39,471 nucleotides of DNA from Clostridia bacterium (GTDB lineage: Bacteria > Bacillota > Clostridia > Christensenellales > CAG-138), in contig JAFPWD010000007.1 of assembly GCA_017395105.1 (NCBI GenBank), positions 1 to 39,471 of the forward strand, written 5' to 3'. Positions 8,947 through 16,426 of the stretch are shown here, piece by piece. The notes beneath the pieces are model-generated. The model worked only from the letters and a program-made list of their open reading frames with translations, made no database searches and had not been told where the DNA came from. The first letter of the stretch is position 1, and each line of letters opens with the position of its first letter. A program made the translations under genes and the position numbers.

Positions 8947-9714
8947 TTACTCTAAAAGCCCCATCGCCTTGCGAAGCACGGTAACCGCATCTGCAACGGT
9001 GATGCTGCCGTTGCCGTCCACGTCGGCTGCCGCAAAATTGATATCGCTTTCGCCGATAAGGCTCATGGAGCGGCGCAGCACGAGCACCGCATCGGCTATG
9101 GCCACCTGACCGTTGCCGTCCGCATCGCCGGGAACGACGGGGGGCTGCTCGGCGGAGATGATATCGTACCAGCCGTTGACGTATTCATACATTTCCTCAT
9201 AGTCGATGAACCTGCCGCGCTTATGGGCGCGAACGGTGCCGGATCTGTCAACTATGATGGTCTGCGGAACGGGAACGCTGCCGTCGCCAACGAGCGCTTC
9301 CGCAATCGAGTAAAACAGCGGAGTCATGAGGATATGCGGCCAGGTAAAGCCGTACTGATCGCAGATCTCGATGGCCTCGGGGATCTCATCGGAATAATCA
9401 TACATAAGCAGGCCGTAGAGCTGCACGTCCGCCTCGGGAGTGCCCTGATAATACTCATGAAGCCTCTGAAAATCAGGCATTTCGCCGATGCAGGGACCGC
9501 ACCATGTTGCCCAGAAGTTGATAACGGTCACGTCCGCATTGTTCAGAATCGAATCGTTGATGGGGTTGTTGTATAGATCACGGGAGGTGAAGCCCGCAAT
9601 GCTCATGCCAACGGCATCGCGCGGGGCGGGGGTGGAAACGATCTCGGCGCTGACCGCAAACAGCGAGCAGCACAGGATCATGAGGGAGGTGAGAACGGCA
9701 ATAATTCTTTTCAT
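8947..9714 (-). CDS. secreted TlpA-like thioredoxin fused to a type I dockerin
   Basis: This 255-residue protein begins with a Sec signal peptide (basic n-region, hydrophobic core, cleavage after AVSA at residue 23; no lipobox). A TlpA/redoxin fold follows with the active-site motif WCGPC at 71-75 and a likely cis-proline in VPVPQT (147-152). After a short proline-rich linker, residues 196-255 form a type I dockerin: two repeats beginning GDADGNGQVAIADAV and ADVDGNGSITVADAV, each an EF-hand-like calcium loop plus helix. The enzyme part would reduce, form or shuffle disulfides outside the membrane. The dockerin would attach it to a cohesin-bearing scaffold. No cohesin is encoded in the window. 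Start ATG 9714 has AAAGGAAAAGCC upstream. Confidence 0.9.
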   Translation of the reverse strand: MKRIIAVLTSLMILCCSLFAVSAEIVSTPAPRDAVGMSIAGFTSRDLYNNPINDSILNNADVTVINFWATWCGPCIGEMPDFQRLHEYYQGTPEADVQLYGLLMYDYSDEIPEAIEICDQYGFTWPHILMTPLFYSIAEALVGDGSVPVPQTIIVDRSGTVRAHKRGRFIDYEEMYEYVNGWYDIISAEQPPVVPGDADGNGQVAIADAVLVLRRSMSLIGESDINFAAADVDGNGSITVADAVTVLRKAMGLLE

Positions 9715-9788
9715 GGCTTTTCCTTTCGTTATTTGTTTTTTCGGGCGGCATGCAAGGGCATTCCCGCATTCGCCCGACCGTATGATAT

Positions 9789-9817
9789 ATGTTATCAGAT
9801 TATCTTAATACACTCAA
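9789..9817 (-). promoter_or_regulatory. promoter of the thioredoxin-dockerin gene
   Basis: On the minus strand TTGAGT (9812-9817) and TAACAT (9789-9794) are separated by 17 bases, giving a leader of about 70 bases. Confidence 0.45.
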
Positions 9818-9856
9818 TAACACTTTTTGAAAAAACTTGTGTTATCCAAAAATAAC

Positions 9857-9885
9857 AACGGAGACCGCTTGAAGCGATCCCCGTT
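9857..9885 (-). terminator. terminator of the exchanger gene
   Basis: AACGG (9857-9861) pairs with CCGTT (9881-9885), with more pairing inside and two mismatches. On the minus strand GTTATTTTTGG follows. It lies 15 bases beyond the exchanger stop codon. Confidence 0.65.
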
Positions 9886-9899
9886 TATCGAAGCGAGAT

Positions 9900-10883
9900 T
9901 TATTTTCTTGCAAACGCGAAAACGATGGTTGCGATATAGAAAGCGAGCATCAGCGCACCCTCGATCCTGCGTATCCGCCTTGCGGTAAGCGCGAAAACAA
10001 GTGTCAGCGCACTGGCGGCGATCATAACGATCGTATCATAAAGCGAAGCAAGGTTCACGCCTATCGGGCGGATCAGCGCGGATATGCCGAGTATGAGCAA
10101 AATATTGAGTATGTTCGAGCCCACGGCGTTGCCGACCGCAAGCTCGGTTTCACCCTTGAGTGCCGCAACTATGCTCGTTACAAGCTCGGGAAGCGAGGTG
10201 CCGATGGCAACAATCGTCAATCCGATAATTGTTTCTGAAATGCCGAAGGAGCTTGCAAGATTTCTTGCGCCGTAAACCACAGCCTGACCGCCGCCGACTA
10301 TCAGCGCAACGCCCGCAAGAATAAAAATTATGCTCTTTGGAAGCGAAAGCCCCGACTTGACCTTGACTTCGCCATCCTGCTTGAGCTTTTTTGCATCGCG
10401 GATAAGAAAGAGCGTGTACAGTATGAAGCCAACGAGCAGAAACGCGCCAACGAGCCTGTTCGCATAGCCGACGATCTCATACATTCTCTTGCCCGAAGCG
10501 CCGAAAAGAGCTGTGCCGCCGACGGCGAAGAAAAGAGCGATGCAAACGCCAAGGAAGAAGGGCAGGTCGCGCTTCGTTACGGCCTTTTCCACGGGCACGG
10601 GGTTTATAAGCGCGCAAACGCCGAGCACGGCAAGCAGATTGAAGATGTTTGAACCGATAACGTTGCTGTACGTCAGCTCGTTTGCGCCCTGCGTGGCCGA
10701 TGTTATGCTGACGGCGAGCTCGGGTGCGCTCGTTCCGAGAGCAACTATAGTTAGACCTACGATTAGCGGCGGTATGCGCAGCTTCTTCGCAATGAACGAG
10801 CTGCCGTCAACGAAGATGTTTGCGCCTACTATAAGCGCGATAAAGCCGAGGATAAGCGCGGCGGGGTAGAAGAGATAGGGCAT
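9900..10883 (-). CDS. CaCA-family cation exchanger (YrbG-like), likely Mn2+-responsive
   Basis: This 327-residue polytopic protein has the two inverted alpha-repeats of the cation/Ca2+ exchanger superfamily: GTSAPELAVS at 50-59 with GSNIFN at 77-82, and GTSLPELVTS at 228-237 with GSNILN at 255-260. A central charged loop (about 163-180) separates two five-helix halves. Family members exchange Na+ or H+ for Ca2+ or related divalent cations. The gene lies directly behind a yybP-ykoY-type Mn2+ riboswitch that appears to be an ON switch, so export of excess Mn2+ is the most economical proposal; Ca2+ transport cannot be excluded. ATG 10883 is preceded by GAAAGGAG. Confidence 0.93.
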   Translation of the reverse strand: MPYLFYPAALILGFIALIVGANIFVDGSSFIAKKLRIPPLIVGLTIVALGTSAPELAVSITSATQGANELTYSNVIGSNIFNLLAVLGVCALINPVPVEKAVTKRDLPFFLGVCIALFFAVGGTALFGASGKRMYEIVGYANRLVGAFLLVGFILYTLFLIRDAKKLKQDGEVKVKSGLSLPKSIIFILAGVALIVGGGQAVVYGARNLASSFGISETIIGLTIVAIGTSLPELVTSIVAALKGETELAVGNAVGSNILNILLILGISALIRPIGVNLASLYDTIVMIAASALTLVFALTARRIRRIEGALMLAFYIATIVFAFARK

Positions 10884-10913
10884 TTTAAAACTCCTTTCGC
10901 TTTGAATAAGTTA

Positions 10914-11081
10914 GAGTAAAAAACAAGACCTTTACCGAAAGCTCAAGTGTTTTGAGTTCACGGTAAAAGTCTCGCTTTGTTTGGGCGCTCCGGGGAAGGG
11001 CAAAGCCGGCATCTTCCCGTACTGACGAAACGCGCCGCGAAGGCTCAAAAAGAAGCCGTCCGCAAGCTACTCCCTCTTACG
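10914..11081 (-). ncRNA. yybP-ykoY (Mn2+) riboswitch with terminator platform
   Basis: Read on the minus strand, the hallmark GGGAGTAGC box is at 11066-11074 and a GCGAGAC box at 10969-10975. P1 is formed by CGTAAGAG (11074-11081) with CTTTTACCG (10961-10969), allowing one bulge. The aptamer is about 120 bases and starts at the predicted transcription start. The 3' P1 strand also begins the 5' arm of a long intrinsic terminator (10918-10972). Ligand binding that stabilises P1 should therefore prevent termination. yybP-ykoY RNAs sense Mn2+ and switch on metal exporters, and the downstream CaCA exchanger fits. The secondary structure was derived by eye. Confidence 0.87.
10918..10972 (-). terminator. 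riboswitch-controlled intrinsic terminator
   Basis: AGACTTTTACCG... (10952-10972 on the minus strand) pairs over about 21 bases, with few mismatches, with the arm at 10926-10946. TTGTTTTTTA follows. Its 5' arm includes the P1 strand of the Mn2+ aptamer, so the two structures exclude each other. Confidence 0.85.
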
Positions 11082-11087
11082 GACGGC

Positions 11088-11116
11088 ATTATACCATGTT
11101 TTAATCGATTTTTCAA
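11088..11116 (-). promoter_or_regulatory. promoter of the Mn2+ riboswitch transcript
   Basis: On the minus strand TTGAAA (11111-11116) and TATAAT (11088-11093) are 17 bases apart. The predicted start near 11081 coincides with the first base of aptamer stem P1. Confidence 0.83.
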
Positions 11117-11157
11117 TATCTAACCGAGTTTTTCAATCGAATTCAGCCGATATTGCG

Positions 11158-13830
11158 TTATTCATAGAAAAATTCATACTCCGGCAGCGCCTGCCATTCG
11201 GGGGAATTCATTATGATATCCGTTATATAGCGAACGCCCATATTGTAGAAGGTGTACGCCTCATGGCAGTAGCCGTAGTGATCGCCGAGCGGAATCTCGG
11301 GGCAGGTGACGGTCTTTTCGCGGCCGTCCGCATGAACTGTGAGTATGATCGTTTCATACGGCTCCGATTGTATCTTCGATTCGGAGGAGGGATCGTTTAT
11401 CGGATCGTACTCATCGGGCAGCTCGAAGATATCCATGTGCCAAGTAATAAAGGTGTAGAAGCGGTTTATCTCGTATTCGCTGAGAAACAGCTCGGTCACA
11501 TAGTCCTCGGGGTGCGTTGTATCCGTAGTTTTAACCAGCCTGCCGGTTTCGCTGTCGTACGAGCTGTACGCGCCAACGCCCCATTGTATTGTGAAGGAGA
11601 AATCATCGGGTGCAATGCAGAGAATTCTCGGGTAGGCGTAGCTCGGATGATCGCTCGGCTTTGGCGTATTCTTCGGCTCGAACTGAGAAGCACGGTAATC
11701 TTCGGCTTTCACGCCGCCGATATAGAATTCGCCGTCAACGTATTCGACCTTGTTTCCGTCGATATAGATGCCCGTGCCGTCGAATTGCAGCTCAAACATA
11801 TATGCATACATTAAATAAACAGTTGACAGCTTCTTTACGGTTTTCGTGGTTACGTCGAAAATTTCCGTATTAAGATATAAGATTCCAGAGCCGCTCGTGC
11901 TGCTCAGCACGATATCGTCAACGCCGTTGTTATCGTAATCCCAGAGGCACATTTGAATATAATCACCCATGCGGCCGGAATTGTAGCTGTAGAGCGTATC
12001 GCCAATCCTTATGAAATAAGATCCGTACTGCCTATTCTGAAACAGCTCGATATCCGGCGCGTGCTCCCGAACGTAGTCGGAAGTGCAGTTGCGAAGAACA
12101 AAATCGGAAGCATCAAAATCAATGCAACTCTCACCGGTTTCCGCAATGATAAAGCTGTTCGATCTGAGCATGGAAAGCGCAAGCTCTGAGTTTAGCTCAT
12201 CGCCCTCGTCATAGCTCTTGACCATTATGGCTCCGGTGAAGAAGCGCGGAGAAATGCTGACGCTCGGCGTGGGCTCGGGTGTACCCTTCGGCGGTTCGCT
12301 GTTATAGGGATCGGACTCGTACTCGTCGGCCTTCACGCCGCCGATATAGAATTCACCATCAAAGTATTCGACGGAATTTCTGTATAAATAGATCATTTTC
12401 CTTCCGGCGTCATAATCGAGATTGAAGCCATGCCCGACCTCGGCGCTTCGGCTCAGGATACTCATGCGCGTTCCCATGCAGACGTCGAGAACACTCGCTT
12501 CGACCACATAATTTCCGGAACCCCAACTATGATAGAACACAAGATCGTCGATCCCGTTTTTATTGTAGTCCCAAAGGCACATTTTCATATGGAAACCGCC
12601 GGGGGTATCGAAACGGTAAAGCTTATCTGCGATCCTCAAAAAGTATGCGTTATCGTCAGTCTGAAACAGCTCGATATCCGCTCGTTTCTCACGAATGAAA
12701 TCAGGAGTGCAGTTGCGCAGCCGCGAGGCGTCGGCGGTATAGTCGGTATATACCGAGCCGTCAATAACAGAGATATATCCGCCCTCTTCGAGCATCGAGC
12801 AAGCAAGCTCCACGTTGATCGAGTCGCCGTCATTATAGCTCTTCACCTTTATTTCTTCGGCGGGGATGAAGTTTGGACCATCGGGCGTATTCTTCGGCAG
12901 CTCGCTGTTACAAGGCCCGGTCCTATACTCGTCGGCCTTCACGCCGCCGATATAGAACTCGCCGTCAACATATTCAACCTTGTTTCCGTCGATATAGATG
13001 CTTTCGCCGTCGAAATCGAAGCGGAAGCTCGGCTCGGCCAAAGTCATTTTAACGATGATCTCTTTGATCGTTCTTGTGCTCAAATCGAAAATCGACACCG
13101 AGTGATAGTCAAGGCCCGAGCCGGAGTTGCTGTAAAACACGAGATCGGCTGCGCCGTTGCTGTCGTAATCCCAACGGCACATATTGATATGGCGCCCGCC
13201 AAAGGAATCGTAGCGGTAGAGTCGATCGAGAAGTCTTATGAAATACGCGCCGCTCTCATCCTGAAACAGATCGATGTCGCCCCCGTGCTCTGAGATATTA
13301 GGTGGGGTAACGCCGACTTTCCAAGTGTGAGTATACTCGACGCCGCCACCGTGCTCAAGGATATAGTCGGGGGTGCAGTTTCGAAGAACGGAACCTGAAG
13401 TGTTATAGTAATTCACACGCAGCGTGCCCGTGTCTGCCTCGATATAGCCCTCCGATCTAAGCATCGAAAGCGCAAGCTCGGCATTGACGGAATCGCCTTG
13501 CTCATAGCTCTTCACAGCAGTAGTGTCCGTGATAAATACGCTCGTCGCAGGCTCGGGCGTGTTTTTATGCGTGTTATCCTCCAAACAGTCGGGCGTGACC
13601 TTGGCTGCATCCGAGGTATTCTTTGCGCCATACCCAAGCTGCCCGCCGTTGCCCCTTTCCCCGAAGGGCTTGATAACGAGCACCGCGCCGATAATGAGCG
13701 CAAACGCGAGCGCCGCGCATAATACGGTTTTGAGCCTGCTGCGAGTTTTCTTCGCCTTTTCCTGCTTTTCTTCGGTTATTACGGCGGCTTTTTCAAGCAC
13801 GCTTTTCATCGTTTCAGAATAGGTTTTCAT
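11158..13830 (-). CDS. ECF-associated membrane protein with three tandem extracytoplasmic repeats
   Basis: This 890-residue protein starts inside the end of the ECF sigma gene (17-base overlap). Residues 1-33 are cytoplasmic and charged, and 34-53 form a single TM helix. Outside are three related units at about 105-302, 327-504 and 535-712. Each opens with VKSYxxGDxxNxELAxSML. Each then contains LRNCTxDxI, an ELFQ block, an MCxWDYxxNGxxDLVF block resembling FG-GAP/VCBS calcium loops, and DGEFYIGGVKA at its end. Proline-rich NTPxP linkers join them. Residues about 735-890 are a different C-terminal domain. The position directly behind the sigma gene is that of an anti-sigma factor. The N-terminal region has no zinc-binding anti-sigma motif, so that role is inference. 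Confidence 0.82.
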   Translation of the reverse strand: MKTYSETMKSVLEKAAVITEEKQEKAKKTRSRLKTVLCAALAFALIIGAVLVIKPFGERGNGGQLGYGAKNTSDAAKVTPDCLEDNTHKNTPEPATSVFITDTTAVKSYEQGDSVNAELALSMLRSEGYIEADTGTLRVNYYNTSGSVLRNCTPDYILEHGGGVEYTHTWKVGVTPPNISEHGGDIDLFQDESGAYFIRLLDRLYRYDSFGGRHINMCRWDYDSNGAADLVFYSNSGSGLDYHSVSIFDLSTRTIKEIIVKMTLAEPSFRFDFDGESIYIDGNKVEYVDGEFYIGGVKADEYRTGPCNSELPKNTPDGPNFIPAEEIKVKSYNDGDSINVELACSMLEEGGYISVIDGSVYTDYTADASRLRNCTPDFIREKRADIELFQTDDNAYFLRIADKLYRFDTPGGFHMKMCLWDYNKNGIDDLVFYHSWGSGNYVVEASVLDVCMGTRMSILSRSAEVGHGFNLDYDAGRKMIYLYRNSVEYFDGEFYIGGVKADEYESDPYNSEPPKGTPEPTPSVSISPRFFTGAIMVKSYDEGDELNSELALSMLRSNSFIIAETGESCIDFDASDFVLRNCTSDYVREHAPDIELFQNRQYGSYFIRIGDTLYSYNSGRMGDYIQMCLWDYDNNGVDDIVLSSTSGSGILYLNTEIFDVTTKTVKKLSTVYLMYAYMFELQFDGTGIYIDGNKVEYVDGEFYIGGVKAEDYRASQFEPKNTPKPSDHPSYAYPRILCIAPDDFSFTIQWGVGAYSSYDSETGRLVKTTDTTHPEDYVTELFLSEYEINRFYTFITWHMDIFELPDEYDPINDPSSESKIQSEPYETIILTVHADGREKTVTCPEIPLGDHYGYCHEAYTFYNMGVRYITDIIMNSPEWQALPEYEFFYE

Positions 13831-14374
13831 CTGTAAAGCCCTCCTTTTCGAGCAAGATCCTGAGCGCGCTTCTTGCGCGGGATGCGAGCGCTTCGGCGGC
13901 GTGCGTGCTTATGCCCATCACCTTTGCCGCTTCGCGCGAGGTCATGTCCTCGAAATACCTGAGCCACAGCACCCTGTGCTGCCTCGGCTCAAGCTTCTCC
14001 ATCGCCCTGTGAACGATGCGCTTTCGTTCTGAGCGGATGCAGGCATGTTCAAGGCTCTCAAGCTCCGCGGCAAGCTCGGCGGCGTTTTCGAGCGGAACGA
14101 GCTTTTCGCGCCTGCGTTTTCGTAAATAGTCTATCGCGATATTCCTGCCGATCGTATAGAGCCAGGTCTTGAAGCTGCTCTTGCCGCTGTTTCGCGGGCG
14201 CTTCACGGCGAGCCTAACAAAGGTATCCTCAGCCAAGCTTTCCGCTGCGGATACGTCCGAAGTGTAGCTCAAAAGAAAGAGGATAAGCCCATCGCGGTAG
14301 TCCTCAATCAGTTCGCCAAGCGCGTTGTTATCGCCCTCAAGAAAGCGGCGATAGCTTTCGTGACCCTTGTCCAT
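13814..14374 (-). CDS. ECF-type RNA polymerase sigma factor
   Basis: This 186-residue protein has the standard ECF layout. Sigma region 2 lies at about 15-90 with LAEDTFVRLA and FKTWLYTIGRNIAIDYLRKRRR. Region 4 lies at about 120-172 with LEPRQHRVLWLRYFEDMTSREAAKVMGIS and a following recognition helix. ATG 14374 is preceded by CGGAGGAGC. The 3' end overlaps the start of the three-repeat membrane protein by 17 bases, which implies translational coupling. It probably redirects RNA polymerase in response to a surface signal handled by that partner. Its target promoters cannot be read from the window; its own promoter looks like a sigma-A site rather than an obvious ECF site. Confidence 0.93.
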   Translation of the reverse strand: MDKGHESYRRFLEGDNNALGELIEDYRDGLILFLLSYTSDVSAAESLAEDTFVRLAVKRPRNSGKSSFKTWLYTIGRNIAIDYLRKRRREKLVPLENAAELAAELESLEHACIRSERKRIVHRAMEKLEPRQHRVLWLRYFEDMTSREAAKVMGISTHAAEALASRARSALRILLEKEGFTDENLF

Positions 14375-14461
14375 AGCTCCTCCGATCGGTTTTTCACTTA
14401 TTACACGAATGAAAGCGGCGATCCCTCACGCAGGGGGAAAACATTTTTATTCATCTATAGG

Positions 14462-14489
14462 ATTATAACATGACTTCGCCGGAAATCAA
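14462..14489 (-). promoter_or_regulatory. promoter of the ECF sigma operon
   Basis: On the minus strand TTGATT (14484-14489) and TATAAT (14462-14467) are separated by 16 bases, about 90 bases upstream of the sigma start codon. Confidence 0.6.
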
Positions 14490-14517
14490 AACATCGATCG
14501 GCAATAACCGCATATTC

Positions 14518-14545
14518 ACCTTTCGACAAATTGCGGCATAATGTG
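14518..14545 (+). promoter_or_regulatory. possible sporulation promoter of cotJABC
   Basis: AC at 14518-14519 and CATAATGTG at 14537-14545 are 17 bases apart, close to the mother-cell sigma-K pattern (AC, 16-17 bases, CATAnnnTA). No convincing sigma-A promoter was seen. The assignment rests largely on the genes being spore-coat genes. Confidence 0.3.
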
Positions 14546-14573
14546 TACAAACCCCAAAAGGAGGTCAAGTCAA

Positions 14574-14825
14574 ATGAGCAATATTGTTTCTGCCGCCGGT
14601 GCGTCCTGCTCCTGCGGTATGCGCGGAGAGATGATACTTCGCGATCTCAACATGATACCGGCGGGCAGCGTGAATGGCGGGCTCTCCGCCTGCGGCTACC
14701 CATCCGAAATGAGCCTGCTTCCCGTAACCGTCATCAAAAAGCAGAGCTACACCGAAGGGCTCTGCCCGGACAGCGCACTCAGCATCGGAACCATGTTTCC
14801 CGAGCTTGCGGATATCTATAAATGA
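14574..14825 (+). CDS. cotJA: spore coat-associated protein CotJA
   Basis: ATG 14574 is preceded by AAAAGGAGG and gives 83 residues, the usual CotJA size. The sequence is Cys- and Pro-containing and ends with the family-like segment KQSYTEGLCPDSALSIGTMFPEL. A 33-base in-frame upstream extension has no ribosome site. CotJA is a small component of the inner spore coat made in the mother cell, required for CotJC incorporation in Bacillus. It is the first gene of a complete cotJA-cotJB-cotJC operon, 9 bases before cotJB. This operon is the direct evidence that the organism belongs to an endospore-forming lineage. Confidence 0.92.
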   Translation: MSNIVSAAGASCSCGMRGEMILRDLNMIPAGSVNGGLSACGYPSEMSLLPVTVIKKQSYTEGLCPDSALSIGTMFPELADIYK

Positions 14826-14834
14826 GGTGGGCTT

Positions 14835-15074
14835 ATGAATAAAAAGGAACTGCTTGAAAGGATCAGCGAAATACAGTTCGTTTGCGTTGAGCTGAACCTC
14901 TATATCGACACCCACCCCGATGATGCCGATGCCTTGAGCGACTATGCGAGCTATTCCATGATGCTCAAGAATCTCATCAAGACCTATGAGGAGCAGTACG
15001 GCCCGCTGATGGGCTTCGGCCATTCGGATGCGCAGAACGGAAGCTGGGTATGCTCCTGCTGGCCGTTTGAATAA
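14835..15074 (+). CDS. cotJB: spore coat protein CotJB
   Basis: This 79-residue helical protein matches CotJB in size, position and sequence style. An N-terminal helix LLERISEIQFVCVELNLYIDTHP is followed by a second helix (SMMLKNLIKTYEEQYGPL) and a C-terminal end in WPFE. It starts 9 bases after cotJA with GAGGTGGG as ribosome site and lies 14 bases before cotJC. Its molecular role in the coat is not well defined. Confidence 0.92.
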   Translation: MNKKELLERISEIQFVCVELNLYIDTHPDDADALSDYASYSMMLKNLIKTYEEQYGPLMGFGHSDAQNGSWVCSCWPFE

Positions 15075-15088
15075 GGAGGTAAAAAACT

Positions 15089-15673
15089 ATGTGGATCTAT
15101 CAGAAAAAGCTTGAATTCCCCGTGAATATCAAAAATCCCGACCTTCGCATGGCGAAATACCTCATGGCGCAGTACGGCGGACCCGACAGCGAACTCGGCG
15201 CAGGCTGCCGCTATCTCACCCAGCGCTTCAGTATGCCCGATGACCGCGTTCGCGCAACTCTGAACGATATCGGCACCGAGGAGCTCGCGCATTGGGAGAT
15301 GATCGGCGTTATGATCCTGCAATCCATGCGCGGCGCTTCGCTCACGGAGCTTGAAAACGCGGGGCTTCTCGGCTACTACACGCTCCATAACCACGGCGTT
15401 TTTCCGGCCGACCCGAACGGCATCCCGTTCACCGCAAGCTATATCGAGTGCACGGGCGACCCGATCGCGGATATCACCTTCGACATGGCCGCCGAGCAGG
15501 GCGCAAGGGCGACCTACGAGCACCTTATGAACCTGACCGATAACGAGGATTACCTCGCTCCGCTGCGCTTCCTTCGCGCAAGGGAGATCGTTCACTATCA
15601 GCGCTTCGGCGAGTGCCTGAACATTCTGAACGAGCTTTTCCCGAACGGCGATCAGAATAAGCGGATGATGTAA
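15089..15673 (+). CDS. cotJC: spore coat manganese-catalase-like protein CotJC
   Basis: This 194-residue protein belongs to the manganese catalase family in its short, coat-associated CotJC form. Ferritin-like metal-ligand helices are visible: GTEELAHWEM (about residues 68-77) supplies an ExxH pair, and DMAAEQGARATYEHLM supplies a second Glu and EH pair; another ExxH-like stretch is AREIVHYQRF. It probably decomposes hydrogen peroxide at the spore surface or binds Mn, but CotJC activity is rarely measured. AAGGAGG lies 8 bases before ATG 15089. It is last in the cotJ operon and is followed by a hairpin at 15698-15731. Confidence 0.94.
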   Translation: MWIYQKKLEFPVNIKNPDLRMAKYLMAQYGGPDSELGAGCRYLTQRFSMPDDRVRATLNDIGTEELAHWEMIGVMILQSMRGASLTELENAGLLGYYTLHNHGVFPADPNGIPFTASYIECTGDPIADITFDMAAEQGARATYEHLMNLTDNEDYLAPLRFLRAREIVHYQRFGECLNILNELFPNGDQNKRMM

Positions 15674-15697
15674 GAGAACAAAATAAACTGTACTAAA

Positions 15698-15731
15698 AAG
15701 CGCGGAGCCCTTTTGTGGGGTATCCGCGCTT
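15698..15731 (+). terminator. hairpin after cotJC
   Basis: AAGCGCGGA (15698-15706) pairs with TCCGCGCTT (15723-15731), with further GC pairing inside. There is no clear T-run downstream, so it is a probable but not ideal terminator. Confidence 0.5.
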
Positions 15732-15832
15732 CCAGACTTGGATTATTCTTCGATGCAGCGCACGATAAACGCATAAAAACATCGTAATTTGCAGAGTATT
15801 ATTCCAAAAGAACGGCAGAACAGCAGTTTGAG

Positions 15833-16414
15833 TTATCGCTGAGATTCATTATTCTTTTCTATACGTGTGGCGTAATTTCTATAAAGAGCTTTTATAGATT
15901 TATAGATTGGAAATCCCAAAGCGCCACCAACGGTGTTGATAATAACATCGGTGATATCAGAAGAACGGAAACCGTCCAAAAGCGGCTGCAGCAATTCTAT
16001 AAAGAGACTCAAGCAAACAGTGTATCCGACAGTTTTTAGAAACGCAAATCGCTTTTCATCAATCCTTGCAGAAAGGAGAAAACCAAATGGTATCGTCAAC
16101 GCCATGTTAAGAATGAGCTGAACTACCGCACCACCTCTGCCAAGCGAAAGATCATCAAACGGTATCATGTGCATCATTGTGTAGGGATGGTCAAAAATAC
16201 GAGGCAGCGCGGAGATTATCGGCATCAATGTGAAGAAAAAGACCACGACATTGTAAAAATACAGCAGAGTATTCAACACAAAAACACGTTTCCCCATTTC
16301 CCGCCATCTCCTTTTAAAGCAAAGGAAATAGAGCGCGCAGAACGCGAAAATATCGGGGCTCGAAACTAACAAATTTGATTTGAAGTAGTTTAGAATATAA
16401 TTAAGTTCATTCAT
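15833..16414 (-). CDS. VanZ-like family membrane protein
   Basis: This 193-residue protein has a long N-terminal hydrophobic part and the VanZ-like core: NMALTIPFGFLLS followed by FIELLQPLL and then SSDITDVIINTVGGALGFPIY. The last block holds the conserved D-D-x-x-x-N-T-x-G pattern of the family. Four to five TM helices are likely. VanZ itself raises teicoplanin resistance, but most family members have no known role. Start ATG 16414 has AAGGAATG upstream and lies 12 bases after the QueG-like gene, so the two are probably cotranscribed. A second VanZ-like gene lies at 20655. Confidence 0.88.
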   Translation of the reverse strand: MNELNYILNYFKSNLLVSSPDIFAFCALYFLCFKRRWREMGKRVFVLNTLLYFYNVVVFFFTLMPIISALPRIFDHPYTMMHMIPFDDLSLGRGGAVVQLILNMALTIPFGFLLSARIDEKRFAFLKTVGYTVCLSLFIELLQPLLDGFRSSDITDVIINTVGGALGFPIYKSIKALYRNYATRIEKNNESQR

Positions 16415-16426
16415 AGTCCAATATAA

